Below are positions 1-9,311 of a DNA stretch of 64,000 nucleotides, piece after piece (position 1 is the first letter of the stretch; each line of letters begins with the position of its first letter). This DNA comes from Petasospora fabianii (taxonomy: Eukaryota > Ascomycota > Saccharomycetes > Phaffomycetales > Wickerhamomycetaceae). Location of the stretch: positions 310,001 through 374,000 of the forward strand of contig CP048717.1 in assembly GCA_022641835.1 (NCBI GenBank). Direction: 5' to 3'. The translations under genes were made by a program, and so were the position numbers. The notes under the pieces were generated by a model. That model saw only the letters and a list, made by a program, of their open reading frames with translations. It made no database searches and had not been told where the DNA came from.

Positions 1-1026
1 CCGGTAGGATACCATTAAGTCATTCTCGTAAGACAATCATCGGTTGGCAGCCCCAGGTGCCACGTCTTCAGATGATGCTGATCTGTTCAGATGCTTAGGC
101 CGCGACCTCTGAAATTGTCTGCATGCGTCTCACCTGCGATGAGATTGGTCCTGTTGTTAGAGAAACAACCAGCCCTGTCACGTCTTGACCAAGCCATCAT
201 GTCTTTATAACTCCCAGGCTAATGGAGTGCTATTTGATTCAGTCGAAAGTGGTGTCTTTTTCTGCTAGGGCTTTGCCTTTGCCGCGCATAATGAAATCAC
301 TACTGGCGCCCAATCCCCCCTCCATCGTCACACTCCTCAAATCATCTCCATAATTGAGATCATGGCCGTCATCCCAATGCATTGATACCCCAATGATTCG
401 CAATATCAAATACTCAGTGCTCCACTTTAGGTTTGTTAATCATCCCTCTCGCCAGGCTGGTCTATGCCGTTTAAAAATCTTCTTTATACATGGTCGCCAA
501 TGTATCCACTAGAGACTCAACACAACATCTGGAAGATGAATCTACCGTGGTTATACATGCCATGAACGGCTGGAATATGGCCGACGGAGGGCTCTTGGCA
601 CTGGAATGCTAATGAAATGTCTTCAGGAAGCGTTTTCTCGCTATTACGGTGCCAAACTGGCTGGGACAGTTGTAATCATATGTCAAGGCTATGGACTGTT
701 ATCAACACGGTCTCTGGTATCAGGCGTGGAGTACAAAGCTCAAGGATGCTGGAGGTGAAGAACTTGTGAAGTATTCACTTAGTTGTGAACTATACTGAGT
801 GGATCGGTTCCAACGTAGCCCTACAAAATTCCCTATCTGAGAGACATCAAAACTGTAATCGGCACCAATACTGCTTACTCTAGACCGCTGTTGTTCGGGA
901 AGTACTACACATACTCGAATGATGCACTAAAACAAAAAGCAACCCCATTATATCGAAAGCCGAATTTTACAAGAAGATATAAATACCAAAAGATAGAAAA
1001 AAACAATGCAAATGTCATGTCCCGTT
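1..1026. other. Intergenic left flank with possible decayed coding traces
   Basis: No complete gene is visible. On the minus strand a stop-free frame runs from 439 down to a TGA at 239-241 (about 66 codons) without an ATG-anchored gene; its last part reads like a hydrophilic protein tail (for example MEGGLGASSDFIMRGKGKAL). Short coding-looking pieces occur in other frames at about 840-1000. The signal is weak and may be chance or an old relic. A PAC-like word lies at 136-145. The far side of the window edge is unknown, so part of this may be the promoter or 3' flank of a gene outside it. Confidence 0.3.
136..145 (+). promoter_or_regulatory. PAC motif (GCGATGAGAT)
   Basis: Exact match to the ribosome-biogenesis PAC element bound by Dot6/Tod6 in S. 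cerevisiae. If it is functional it would serve a gene lying left of the window edge, since no gene starts near it inside the window. Confidence 0.3.
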
Positions 1027-2094
1027 TCATGCAGAGACGGATGAAGCATCGTAAGTAGCATACTTTCTCATCTCTTCTGGAATAGCGTCCCAGTGGCCAT
1101 TCTCAATCAACCAGCTCTTATTGAACAACTTAGATGCATACTTTTCAGCACCATCTGCTACCGTTGTAACAACATTAGAACCCTCAGGCAAAGTCATGGC
1201 CAAAGCCTTCGCAGCACAGAGGTTCAAACCACCACTAGCACCAATTTCACAACCCTGTTCGTGGATCAATTTGTAGATCATCACAATGGCATCGGTATCG
1301 TCAATGGTGATAGCATCATCTGCAATCTTCAAAGCATCATGCATGTTACCAGTCAAGTTGTGCTTACCTATACCTTCAACGAAGGAGGTTCCTTCCGACT
1401 TCCAGCCATCCTGACCCTTGGTCTTGATGTAATGGCACAATCCTGAACCTTTCTTATCTGCAAACCAACAGACAGCACGACCATCAGTCTTCTGCTTAAG
1501 GAAATCAGCAATACCCATGAAAGTACCACCAGTACCAGCGGATGCAGTGAAACCGTCAACTTTACCATCCAAGGCCCTCCAAATCTCTGGCGCAGTGGTT
1601 TCGTAGTGTGAGTCTCTGTTGGAGCAGTTGTTCATTTGATTCAAAAACACAGCGTTTGGCGACTCCTCGGCGTGAATTTTTGCAGCATTAACGAAACAAT
1701 CTCTTGAAGATGGTGACGCATTAGCAGGACATTTTACAAGTTCACATCCCAAGCTCTGCATGAGTGTAATCTTCTCTTGCACAAGAGAATCTGGAACAAA
1801 CAATTTAACCTTAAAGGGTGGATTGTAAGATCTAGCCAACAACGCAATGGCAACACCAGTGTTACCCGCGGTAGACTCAACAAGCGTTCCGCCTGGAGCA
1901 AGACCAGAATCGATGACATCACGGATCAAATGAATTACAGCACGGTCCTTGATCGAACCGCCCGGGTTAGTGTACTCGGCCTTGAAGTAAATGTTACGGC
2001 CAGTCTCCTCTGAGATGGAATCAAAGCGGATGAGAGGGGTGTTACCGACTCTCTGAAGGAACTCATCCTTGGTGAAATCTTTGACTGCAGGCAT
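1027..2094 (-). CDS. Cysteine synthase-like PLP enzyme, paralog 1
   Basis: 355 aa, fold type II PLP-dependent enzyme of the O-acetylserine sulfhydrylase/cystathionine beta-synthase family, expected to form cysteine from an activated serine and sulfide or to run a related beta-replacement. RVGNTPL is near residue 16, the PLP-lysine motif NPGGSIKDRA near residues 44-53 and the substrate loop STAGNTG near 74-80, where classical enzymes have TSGNTG. The phosphate loop SAGTGGT is near residue 190 and GASGG, with the pyridine-nitrogen serine, near 293. No transmembrane segment or clear mitochondrial presequence, unlike S. cerevisiae Mcy1 (YGR012W), so probably cytosolic. The next gene is a clear paralog in the same orientation, and MXR1 lies beyond it. 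The exact substrate is inferred from family only; cystathionine beta-synthase activity cannot be excluded, but there is no CBS regulatory domain. Confidence 0.85.
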   Translation of the reverse strand: MPAVKDFTKDEFLQRVGNTPLIRFDSISEETGRNIYFKAEYTNPGGSIKDRAVIHLIRDVIDSGLAPGGTLVESTAGNTGVAIALLARSYNPPFKVKLFVPDSLVQEKITLMQSLGCELVKCPANASPSSRDCFVNAAKIHAEESPNAVFLNQMNNCSNRDSHYETTAPEIWRALDGKVDGFTASAGTGGTFMGIADFLKQKTDGRAVCWFADKKGSGLCHYIKTKGQDGWKSEGTSFVEGIGKHNLTGNMHDALKIADDAITIDDTDAIVMIYKLIHEQGCEIGASGGLNLCAAKALAMTLPEGSNVVTTVADGAEKYASKLFNKSWLIENGHWDAIPEEMRKYATYDASSVSA

Positions 2095-3129
2095 TCCTAT
2101 TCTTGTTTACGTGTGTGTATAATGTTAAGCCGTGGAGTAATCAGAAGTTGTAGGTGTGGCTTCTGGTGTGGCACTCATGGTCTTTATATACACCAGCTCC
2201 GCAAGACGGACAAGAGAGGGGAGTATGAGTAACCGTGTCCAGTTCACCACTTTGTCACTAGTCGATAAGACAGACCCATGGCCATCGGGGTCCTGATTGG
2301 TCCATTTGAGCTCATTTGTCTCCTCTTAAGGACACGTAGGATGAAAATGAAAACAACCTTATCGGTATGCCGCATGGTGTTGTTATGGAAAGTCGTGAGA
2401 GGCGCCTTGTTGGGGCCTGAAGCAGCGATAAAAACCCGCTTATATCTCGATGGGCAGTGGGGCTCTGAAGACCTGGTCACTTGGAGCATGAAGCCAACAA
2501 TCTCAAGATTCTCGCCCTCTGATGGGCACTCCGACTAGGTCTCACCATCTCCTGAAATCTCATCATATGCGCCGTCGAGTCACTCCGTTGGATAGTAGAG
2601 GGTTATCTGGGCGTGTCCCGCAACCTCCGCTGACTCTGGCAGAAGAAAAACGTTTCTTTTCCTTGCCCCATTCCGCGCCTTAGGTGTGTGCTGTGGTTGG
2701 TCAGTGGTCCATAGTTGTCAGTGGTCCCTTTGGCGATGTTGTAGGGTCCTCCAAACGTTGATATAGTGTGTGTGGGGTTTGCAGATGTAAACAAAGAGGT
2801 GCAGGAACACTTTTGACACATTCTTGGGGTTAAGTACGTCCAGGGGACGCCACACGAATGCACACGGAGGAGCCACGATTGCGTGCTTGAGGGTCGATTC
2901 GCAAGATCACGTGCACGGTAAAGCGGTTCGCGCAACACCTGGCCTTTGCAGCACCTAGCGGGGTTTGGCTGGGCCGAGTCAGCGGAGAGCCAAGGTACCT
3001 AGTCATCTCTCAAGAACATGCTATCCAGACTACGTAGACTTTACCAGGGAGCTTACAATATTCTTAAAATAACAACGAGGAGTTTTGGAATTGGACACAA
3101 CGGACAAGTTGACATAGATAGTCATCCCA
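2095..3129. other. Intergenic spacer between tandem cysteine-synthase genes
   Basis: About 1 kb holding the promoter of the 1027-2094 gene and the 3' end of the 3130-4173 gene. It contains one CACGTG E-box (2908-2913). The open frames here have no family resemblance and I treat them as chance. The spacer shows no leftover coding from the duplication that I can see. Confidence 0.6.
2908..2913. promoter_or_regulatory. CACGTG E-box (Cbf1/Pho4-type)
   Basis: Palindromic CACGTG within TCACGTGC, about 815 bp upstream of the paralog 1 start. Cbf1 with Met4 acts through TCACGTG at sulfur genes in S. cerevisiae, which suits the gene content, but the distance is long and a single E-box is weak evidence. 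Confidence 0.3.
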
Positions 3130-4173
3130 CTAAGTCGCATATTTTCTCATCTCTTCTGGGATGGAATCCCAATGACCGTTCTCCTGCAACCAACGCTTAT
3201 TGAACAGCTTGGATGCGTAGTTATCAGCGTAATCAGCGGCCGTAGTCACAACATTTGAACCCTCTGGTAAAGTTTTGGCAAGATCTCTAGCAGCACAGAT
3301 GTTGAGAGCTGCACTTGGACCGATCCATATTCCCTGCTCGTGGAACAGTCTATAACAAGTGACAACACACTCTGTATCCGTAATCGTTACAGCACCATCT
3401 AACAGCTCGAGAGTGTCATCCATCTGGCCAGTGAGACTTTTCTTACCAATACCTTCCACAAATGACGATCCTTCACTCTCCCAACTTTTACCCTGTGATT
3501 TGACGTAGGAGCAGAGACCTGATCCAAATCTGTCAGCGGCCCAGCATTGACATTTACCACCACTCTTTTCTTTCAGATACGAAGATACTCCAATCAGTGT
3601 TCCACCAGTTCCAGCGGAAGCAGTAAATCCATCCACCTTACCATTCAATTGACTCCATATCTCGGGACCAGTGTTCTCATAGTGGGCCCTTCTGTTCTCG
3701 GTGTTTCCCATTTGGTTGACAAACACCGTGTTCTCATGATCCTCAGCATACTGCATGGCCTGATTATTGAAGAAGAGTGGGTCATTAACGGTCACATCAG
3801 ATGGACACTTGACAACGGTACACCCAACGCTCTCCAACAAATCGATCTTGTCCTGAATCAGCACGTCAGGTACAAACAATCTCACCTTGAAAGGAGGATC
3901 GTAGGATCTCGCGAGAAGGGCCAAAGCAATACCAGTGTTTCCGGCAGTGGCCTCAGAGAGTGTTCCTCCTGGAGACAGCTTACCTGACTTAATGGCTGAA
4001 TCAAGCAGGTAGCAGGCGGCACGGTCTTTGATTGAATGTCCTGGATTGAGAAACTCAGCCTTGAAGTAGATGTTTCTTCCAATCTCCTTAGACAGAGTCT
4101 CAAACTTCATGAGTGGTGTATTGCCCACACGGGAGTAGAACTCCTCTTTCGACAGCAGGGGGTAGTCGACCAT
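3130..4173 (-). CDS. Cysteine synthase-like PLP enzyme, paralog 2
   Basis: 347 aa starting at the ATG at 4173; a longer frame to 4200 would need a TTG start. It is a close tandem paralog of the 1027-2094 product; by eye well over half the aligned residues match and both share EEMRKYAT near the C-terminus. The PLP-lysine motif is NPGHSIKDRA (Gly to His relative to paralog 1), the substrate loop is TAGNTG, the phosphate loop SAGTGGT is intact, and the C-terminal motif is GPSAALN where paralog 1 has GASGGLN. The catalytic Lys is kept, so the enzyme is probably active, but the changes around cofactor and substrate suggest a shifted substrate or rate. It diverges from MXR1, sharing a 404-bp intergenic region. 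Paralog 1 carries an eight-residue C-terminal extension that this copy lacks. Confidence 0.85.
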   Translation of the reverse strand: MVDYPLLSKEEFYSRVGNTPLMKFETLSKEIGRNIYFKAEFLNPGHSIKDRAACYLLDSAIKSGKLSPGGTLSEATAGNTGIALALLARSYDPPFKVRLFVPDVLIQDKIDLLESVGCTVVKCPSDVTVNDPLFFNNQAMQYAEDHENTVFVNQMGNTENRRAHYENTGPEIWSQLNGKVDGFTASAGTGGTLIGVSSYLKEKSGGKCQCWAADRFGSGLCSYVKSQGKSWESEGSSFVEGIGKKSLTGQMDDTLELLDGAVTITDTECVVTCYRLFHEQGIWIGPSAALNICAARDLAKTLPEGSNVVTTAADYADNYASKLFNKRWLQENGHWDSIPEEMRKYAT

Positions 4174-4577
4174 CTTCAGTGGGTTGTACGGCAAGCACAA
4201 TTGTGGTGGTAGCTCAAAACAGTTGGAGCAGTCTGTTGAGATTATAAGTCAAATCGTAGAAGCGCGGGCTCGGCTTTTGAAAGCCAATCAGTCAGATATG
4301 CAGTCGCTTACGAGACACACCCGAGCTGATATGCCAAATATCATGTCTTCTAGTCTCACTTTTGGAGATTCCGAGTGATGAGATTGAGCCTTATCCTTTA
4401 GCCAACTCACTTGTCTGAGTAAGCCATGGTAGCGACAGCTCGAAAGCGGACGTCCGCTCTTGATCGGCGCCACACTTTTGCCTTCAAGAAAAATCCGGCT
4501 TACAAACAAGAAGAGTTCCGCAAACGCCAACCTCGTGAACTCTCATCAACACCATCAAAAACACAAAAAATTGCACA
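4174..4577. promoter_or_regulatory. Divergent promoter region, cysteine synthase paralog 2 / MXR1
   Basis: 404 bp between two divergently transcribed sulfur-amino-acid genes. I find no CACGTG or AAACTGTGG sulfur-regulon site in it. Open frames overlapping it look like shadows. Confidence 0.5.
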
Positions 4578-5191
4578 ATGGCTACCACCTTGATCTCTCC
4601 AACCCTGAAGTTTAACCCAGCTACCCAGAAGGTCATAACAGTCGCTGCTGGGTATGTACTGCTCGTCATCTCTCATCTCATCGCCAAGACAAACTACTAA
4701 CAATGGATCTTATCAGATGCTTCTGGGGAGTTGAACAAATCTACAGAAAACACTACCTTAACAAGGGTCTCATAGACACTAAGGTTGGTTTCTCCAATGG
4801 TCACAAGGAACTTGAGAATGTCTCTTACAAGCGTGTGTGTCAAGGCGATACCGAGTTTGCTGAGGTCCTCCAAATCTCTTACGATCCAGCACAGCTCCCA
4901 CTAAAGGAATTGCTTTCGTTCTTCTACAGAATCCACGATCCAACCACAAAGAACCAGCAGGGCAATGATATCGGTACACAGTATCGTTCTGCAATCTTCA
5001 CTCACTCCGATGAAGACCTTGAGATTGCTAAGCAAGTGACGGAGGAATTTCAGCCAAAGTGGGGAAATAAGATCGTGACTAAGATCGAGCCGATTAAGAG
5101 CTGGGTTGAGGCTGAAGATTATCATCAGGAATACTTGGACAAGAACCCATATGGATACCATTGTGAGAACCACTTCGTGAGAGACTTGTGA
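4578..5191 (+). CDS. MXR1: Peptide methionine-S-sulfoxide reductase MsrA, spliced
   Basis: Exon 1 is 4578-4651 and exon 2 is 4717-5191, giving 182 aa. Splicing creates the catalytic motif GCFWG across the junction: Gly is split between exons and the catalytic Cys is the second codon of the join. Downstream lie VEQIYRKHYLNKG, YKRVCQGDTEFAEV, FFYRIHDPTT and GTQYRSAIF, all typical of MsrA. The enzyme reduces the S epimer of methionine sulfoxide with thioredoxin, repairing oxidised proteins and free methionine. The length is close to S. cerevisiae Mxr1 (184 aa). The intron (65 nt) has GTATGT, CTACTAAC and TCAG, the most canonical signals in the window. An unspliced message stops at the TAA inside the branch site. 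It lies beside two cysteine-synthase-like genes. Confidence 0.95.
4652..4716 (+). other. MXR1: Spliceosomal intron of MXR1
   Basis: 65 nt; 5' site GTATGT, branch TACTAAC at 4695-4701, acceptor TCAG ending 4716, 15 nt beyond the branch site. Removal joins GG to A TGC TTC TGG, making GCFW. Confidence 0.93.
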
Positions 5192-6184
5192 TTTTGCTGA
5201 TGCTAGTTTGCGGTATATGGATATTCATGATGCTTTATTCTACGAAATGTTACGATCTTTTTCCTTTTAAATTGAAAGCTGTAATAGTTGTGCCCACTCA
5301 AATGTTTGATCTCGTCTGTTCTCGTGTGTTCATGGTGTGGTTTTTATAACGGATTAGTCGATGTTTGCATGCCACTCGATCTAGGAGATCCGAGAAGTTA
5401 GCGAAGACTACAAGAATAGAGGCGTCGTGACTGGCTACGCCCAAATATGCTAATATTCACCTACATATCAGAGCGATCAGTGAGTGTATCAAGCGTTCGC
5501 TACCAGTGTTGGAATTGCATTAACATGTCTGGGATTGCTTGATGTGCCTTATGGCACGCATGCTCCCCTACGGCAGGCATATCTATACTCCTACAATGCC
5601 AGTTTAATCCATGTTGGATCCTTTGTGAATCTTCACTCAATCTTACACAGAAAAGACTCTAATTGGCGTTTTTTCAGAAACTTTTCAAGTTTTCTAGTAA
5701 AGTTTCCCAGTTTTGATTGAGTAAACTGATTAGTTCTGTATATGGCCCAGTGTGGGATCGGCGTAAACTCCTCGAAAAGAAGTTTTGAAAAATTCATTTT
5801 GCTAGCCATATAGGCTAGTTAGGTGGTTTTCTGAAATGTTTCAAGGATATTTTAACATATTCAACTACTATAATGCTATTGATTCACAACTATATGCATA
5901 AAGTGGTGTCCGGGTGGTGTACAGACTGATTTATGATATCGGATATTATCCACTCTTATTTGGATTGTTTAGAGCATGCTAGGTCAAGTAGAACCAAAGT
6001 CCTCTTCTCAGAGCTTGAAGGCAAGAGGTTTCAAGTTATGACTCCCATCAGCTTGGAATGCTTGAATTATGGGTCTTGAGAACTTTAAGGGTCCAGCAGC
6101 GGAACTAGCGTCTTTTTTGCAATGGAACCAGCCAGCATGTAGCCCAAAGATTGAATGTTGTATAATATACATAGGAGTCTGAAT

Positions 6185-6217
6185 CTACAGCTGGCTAAAT
6201 TAACCACTTAGCTGTAG
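6185..6217. repeat. Inverted repeat CTACAGCT / AGCTGTAG
   Basis: Perfect 8-bp arms at 6185-6192 and 6210-6217 separated by 17 bp. It lies about 350 bp upstream of the membrane-protein start. Function unknown; it could be a protein-binding dyad or an RNA hairpin. Confidence 0.45.
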
Positions 6218-6275
6218 TACATTGTAGAGTTGTTGAGTTCCAACAGATCTTCTTTTTTCCACAGTGCCGACAATA

Positions 6276-6307
6276 TGTGTGTGTGTGTGTGTTTTTTTTT
6301 TTTTTTT
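6276..6307 (+). repeat. TG microsatellite followed by T run
   Basis: About eight TG units run directly into a 16-base T tract. Simple repeat, likely length-variable between strains. Confidence 0.85.
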
Positions 6308-6568
6308 AGTTATCATCAATATTATTTTTTAGTTCACTCCGCCTTCAGCCGATGACGTAGTAGTCATGGAGGTGAAAAGAAGCTGCATCACAACTGGAAA
6401 AAAAACACACCAGCCATGGAGAACCGATACTTTACAACGACACTGCCACCTTGAGTGACTATTGTCCTTTAAAATCCGCAGTACAAAAGGCACACAGTAC
6501 CTGCTGATTTACTTCTAGATTCGCCAACCCCGCCTTTCTCCAGATTTTAGCCCCTTAGATCTGTGACA

Positions 6569-6850
6569 ATGCCCGCTCTCGAACCTTTGCTTTCAAGACG
6601 TCTTTACTACTGGAACAACTCCAGCCACAACTCGTACATTGCCATCATCGTCGTGTGTGTCGTTGCATTTATCGTCGTCTGCTTCGTTATCAGGCAGATA
6701 ATAAGGAAGAGAAAAGCAAAACGGGCCAATCTTGACAAGATTAACGAGACTACAGCTATTCCAATGGGTAACATAAACGCGTCAGTTTACGAGTACAGTA
6801 ACACTAATGTCAACATTACCAATAACTATGATGGTATCTACTCAGGTTAT

Positions 6851-6885
<35 letters not shown>

Positions 6886-7012
6886 CTACGATATGCCATA
6901 TCCTAACCAGAGCAACTACTATGCTGGAACAAGCGCCGCTGGTCAAACCACTACACAGGATACACAGTATCAGGCACCATCTTATCCGCCGCCATCTTAT
7001 ATGAAGCATTGA
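6569..7012 (+). CDS. Small single-pass membrane protein with C-terminal PY motif
   Basis: 147 aa from the ATG at 6569; an upstream in-frame GTG is not a credible start. A short N-terminal segment precedes one strongly hydrophobic helix of about 20 residues (SYIAIIVVCVVAFIVVC), followed by a basic stop-transfer stretch (RQIIRKRKAKR). The C-terminal part is Asn, Tyr and Gln rich with a 12-Asn run encoded by AAC repeats, and ends with PPPSY, a match to the PPxY motif that recruits the WW domains of the Rsp5 ubiquitin ligase. The architecture (one TM, basic flank, disordered tail, PY motif) resembles the yeast Rcr1/Rcr2 adaptors, but sequence similarity is too low to assign orthology. An endomembrane or plasma membrane Rsp5 adaptor or substrate is an inference. 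Confidence 0.7.
6851..6886 (+). repeat. AAC trinucleotide repeat (poly-Asn)
   Basis: Twelve pure AAC codons inside the PY-motif membrane protein. Uninterrupted codons suggest recent, slippage-prone expansion. Confidence 0.9.
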
Positions 7013-7895
7013 TCAACTCGTGGTGAATGTTCATCTCCTTCAACAGGTTTGCAAGGAGGAAAATGATTTTGTACTGACTGTATTAATTTATGGTAATCAT
7101 CCGATGCTTTATACGTAGCTTGGGCCCTGATACCGTATACTAAATATTGTAGTTACCTATTGTCGATTCTTGCTTACTAACCTGTAGGTTACTTCATCAT
7201 ATGCTAACTCAAACATCTCGGTTATTGTCCTCGATGTAGTTCCAGGTACTCAAGATCCCTAGAGGTAGCAAATCAACATGTACCTAGGAGTGAATAGCAT
7301 CAGTTATGCACTGAGAAATATATATCTCTGATTAGTGTATTATAATATAATCTATGTTCAATATCAAGTAATTAACTTAAGTATTAGTTTCTTTTATTAT
7401 TATATCATTTTCATTATGATCAGCAATGTTATCGTTAGGATTAACAACGCAGGAAGTACGGGGTCCTACAAGGAACATCGAAGTAAAGGCTCCAAGGAAT
7501 TCCGTTATTTCCCTCGAGAACCGGCACTCGGAGTTCGGATAAGGACCATGGCTCTCTTGGTACACTATTAACTCAAAATGGGTAGCCAAAAACACACGAA
7601 TGATATCATACATATTCATCCTACCTTTAGCGCCGTTAATTCCGCTTGCTGACATCATCTCCGGTGCCGCTCTTTGGTCCATTTTGAATCACTTTCACAC
7701 TTTTCTTGGACATTGGGACCATCTTGCTCTACTGAAATACAGATATGCCCGCTAGTCAATGTTCAGTCAAATATCCGACTCACTACGCCTTCGATTAATT
7801 TACGCAACAATACAAAAGAGGCGTAAACTGTAGGTAGAACACTCGGAAAAAGAAAAAAAAAAAACAAAGCAAACTCTGTAGTCAGAAAGGACACA

Positions 7896-7925
7896 GGAAA
7901 TAGCGGCCACGGGAAATAGCGGCCA
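7896..7925 (+). repeat. Two direct copies of GGAAATAGCGGCCA
   Basis: Identical 14-bp units at 7896-7909 and 7912-7925, a 16-bp period, 358 to 387 bp upstream of the GRE2 start. A repeated CGG-containing word in a stress-type promoter could be a zinc-cluster factor site. Confidence 0.7.
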
Positions 7926-8151
7926 TGATCCATGCAGCTATGCGTGTTCGCTGTTTGCTATCACTATGGATGCCCTTGATCCCAATGGTCAAGATTGTAC
8001 GTAGCTTCCGCAAGGCTGACTAATTCTGCGTTCTTAAACAGCATGTCATTTTCTGAGGGCCCAGCAGATGGCGGGCCACAACTACGATTCGCGCAGCGTA
8101 TTTGTCCACCTGTGGGTTTCTGCGAGGTTGTTGGTGGCGGACATTGCACGG

Positions 8152-8211
8152 ATTATATAAACTGCGATCGCGGATTCTATAGAGTGCGGTTGCGCATTAT
8201 ATAAACTGTGG
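8152..8211 (+). promoter_or_regulatory. GRE2: Duplicated TATA element and AAACTGTGG in GRE2 promoter
   Basis: The 13-mer ATTATATAAACTG occurs at 8152-8164 and 8196-8208, 44 bp apart, inside a longer imperfect repeat. Each copy contains TATATAAA, a consensus TATA box; the second is about 84 bp upstream of the ATG. The second copy also creates AAACTGTGG (8203-8211), the Met31/Met32 core of the S. cerevisiae sulfur regulon. The repeat is seen directly; the factor assignments are inference. Confidence 0.6.
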
Positions 8212-8282
8212 TTGCCGCCTCTAAAGAATCTGTGGCGAACATTGATCTCTCTCGACCATCGAATCATAACTAAATACCCATA

Positions 8283-9311
8283 ATGACTGCTACTGTTCTC
8301 GTTTCTGGTGCTTCCGGCTTCATCGCTCTTCACACAATTGCACTCTTGCTCTCCAAGGGCTATACCGTCATTGGTACTGTCAGATCTCAGTCCAAGGCTG
8401 ACCATCTCATCAAGAAGTTCAACAATGATAAGCTCTCTTTCGAGATTGTTGAGGAGATCGCCGTTGAGGGTGCCTTCGACAATGCCGTCAAGGCCCACCC
8501 AGATATCAAGTACGTCCTTCACATGGCCTCTCCTTTCCTCTACAGTTTGACCGACTTTGAGAACGGTTACCTCCACCCAGCCGTGAACGGTACTGTCTCC
8601 ATGCTTTCCGCTATCTACAAGTATGGTTCCCAGGTTGAGAAGATCACCGTCACATCTTCCTTCGCCTCCATTGTCAACCTTGACAAGATGACTGACCAAT
8701 CTTTCATCCACACCGAGGAGACATGGAACCCAATCCAGTGGTCCGCCGTCGACAACCCTATGGTTGCTTACCTCACCTCCAAGAAGCTTGCTGAGGAGGC
8801 CGCCTGGAAGTTCACAAAGGAGAACGATGTCAAGTTCTCTCTCAGTACTATCTGTCCACCATACGTGTTGGGTCCACAGTACTTCCTCGAGGACGCTGCC
8901 AAGGCTGAGCTCAACACCTCTTGCCAGTTGATCAAGTCTCTTCTTGACACTAAGCCAGGTCAGGAGGGTGTCCTTGACGGTCCTTTCTTCCCAGCTGTCG
9001 ATGTCCGTGATGTCGCCAACTTCCATGTCCTTTCCCTTGAGAAGAACGTTGCTGGTCAGAGACTCTTCCCAGTCGACAAGACCCCATTGTCTACTCCATT
9101 GGCTGCTATTATCATCCAGGATAACTTCCCAGAGTACAAGGGTAAGATCATCGACGCTACCCAGGAGGACGTTAAGAAGTCTCTCTCTAATGCTCCAGCC
9201 TTCGACAACTCTAAGTCCGTTGAGTTGCTCGGTGGCTACGAGTTCATCCCATTCGAGAAGCAGGTTGTTGACACCGTGAAGCAGATCTTGGAGGCTACAA
9301 AGTCCGCTTGA
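8283..9311 (+). CDS. GRE2: NADPH-dependent methylglyoxal/aldehyde reductase, extended SDR
   Basis: 342 aa, same length as S. cerevisiae Gre2 (342 aa). The N-terminal VSGASGFIALHT is the glycine-rich nucleotide-binding turn of extended short-chain dehydrogenases (GxxGxxA/I). VIGTVRS supplies the basic residue favouring NADPH. The active site has VTSSFAS (Ser) and YLTSKK (Tyr-x-x-x-Lys). LHMASPF, PAVNGTVSML and CPPYVLGPQ match the Gre2 family. The enzyme reduces methylglyoxal, isovaleraldehyde and many ketones and is stress-inducible in relatives. Codon use is strongly biased to preferred codons (AAG, GAG, TTC, AAC), implying high expression. The promoter has a duplicated TATA box and other repeats. 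It could equally be a Gre2 paralog with different carbonyl preference (YDR541C or YGL039W type). Confidence 0.88.
   Translation: MTATVLVSGASGFIALHTIALLLSKGYTVIGTVRSQSKADHLIKKFNNDKLSFEIVEEIAVEGAFDNAVKAHPDIKYVLHMASPFLYSLTDFENGYLHPAVNGTVSMLSAIYKYGSQVEKITVTSSFASIVNLDKMTDQSFIHTEETWNPIQWSAVDNPMVAYLTSKKLAEEAAWKFTKENDVKFSLSTICPPYVLGPQYFLEDAAKAELNTSCQLIKSLLDTKPGQEGVLDGPFFPAVDVRDVANFHVLSLEKNVAGQRLFPVDKTPLSTPLAAIIIQDNFPEYKGKIIDATQEDVKKSLSNAPAFDNSKSVELLGGYEFIPFEKQVVDTVKQILEATKSA

Larger units (their letters stand above)
5192..6568. other. Long intergenic region between MXR1 and the membrane-protein gene
   Basis: About 1.4 kb with no convincing gene. A 78-codon frame at 5484-5720 begins with GTG and matches nothing I know. 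I see an inverted repeat at 6185-6217 and a TG plus T-run microsatellite at 6276-6307. No tRNA A/B boxes or snRNA core sequences were recognised. Confidence 0.6.
7013..8282. other. Intergenic region upstream of GRE2
   Basis: About 1.27 kb. The 3' half is the GRE2 promoter, with a 14-bp direct repeat (7896-7925) and a duplicated TATA element (8152-8208). A minus-strand frame at 7377-7682 (101 codons, ATG start) has no recognisable family, ends in AT-rich sequence and is not called as a gene. An A-rich tract lies at about 7849-7868. Confidence 0.55.

Noticed and set aside
3130-4200. Extended starts for the paralog 2, SEC7, TRM44, F-box, BIT61, NAM2, CSR1, CAND1, SDR, CIT1, CWH43 and VPS37 frames
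   Set aside because: The upstream start codons are GTG or TTG. In each case an ATG follows in frame and the protein length from that ATG agrees better with the family.
5484-5720. 78-codon frame in the MXR1 3' region
   Set aside because: GTG start, no family resemblance, AT-rich composition.
7377-7682. 101-codon minus-strand frame with ATG start
   Set aside because: No family match, AT-rich tail, no clear codon bias. Kept only as a note.
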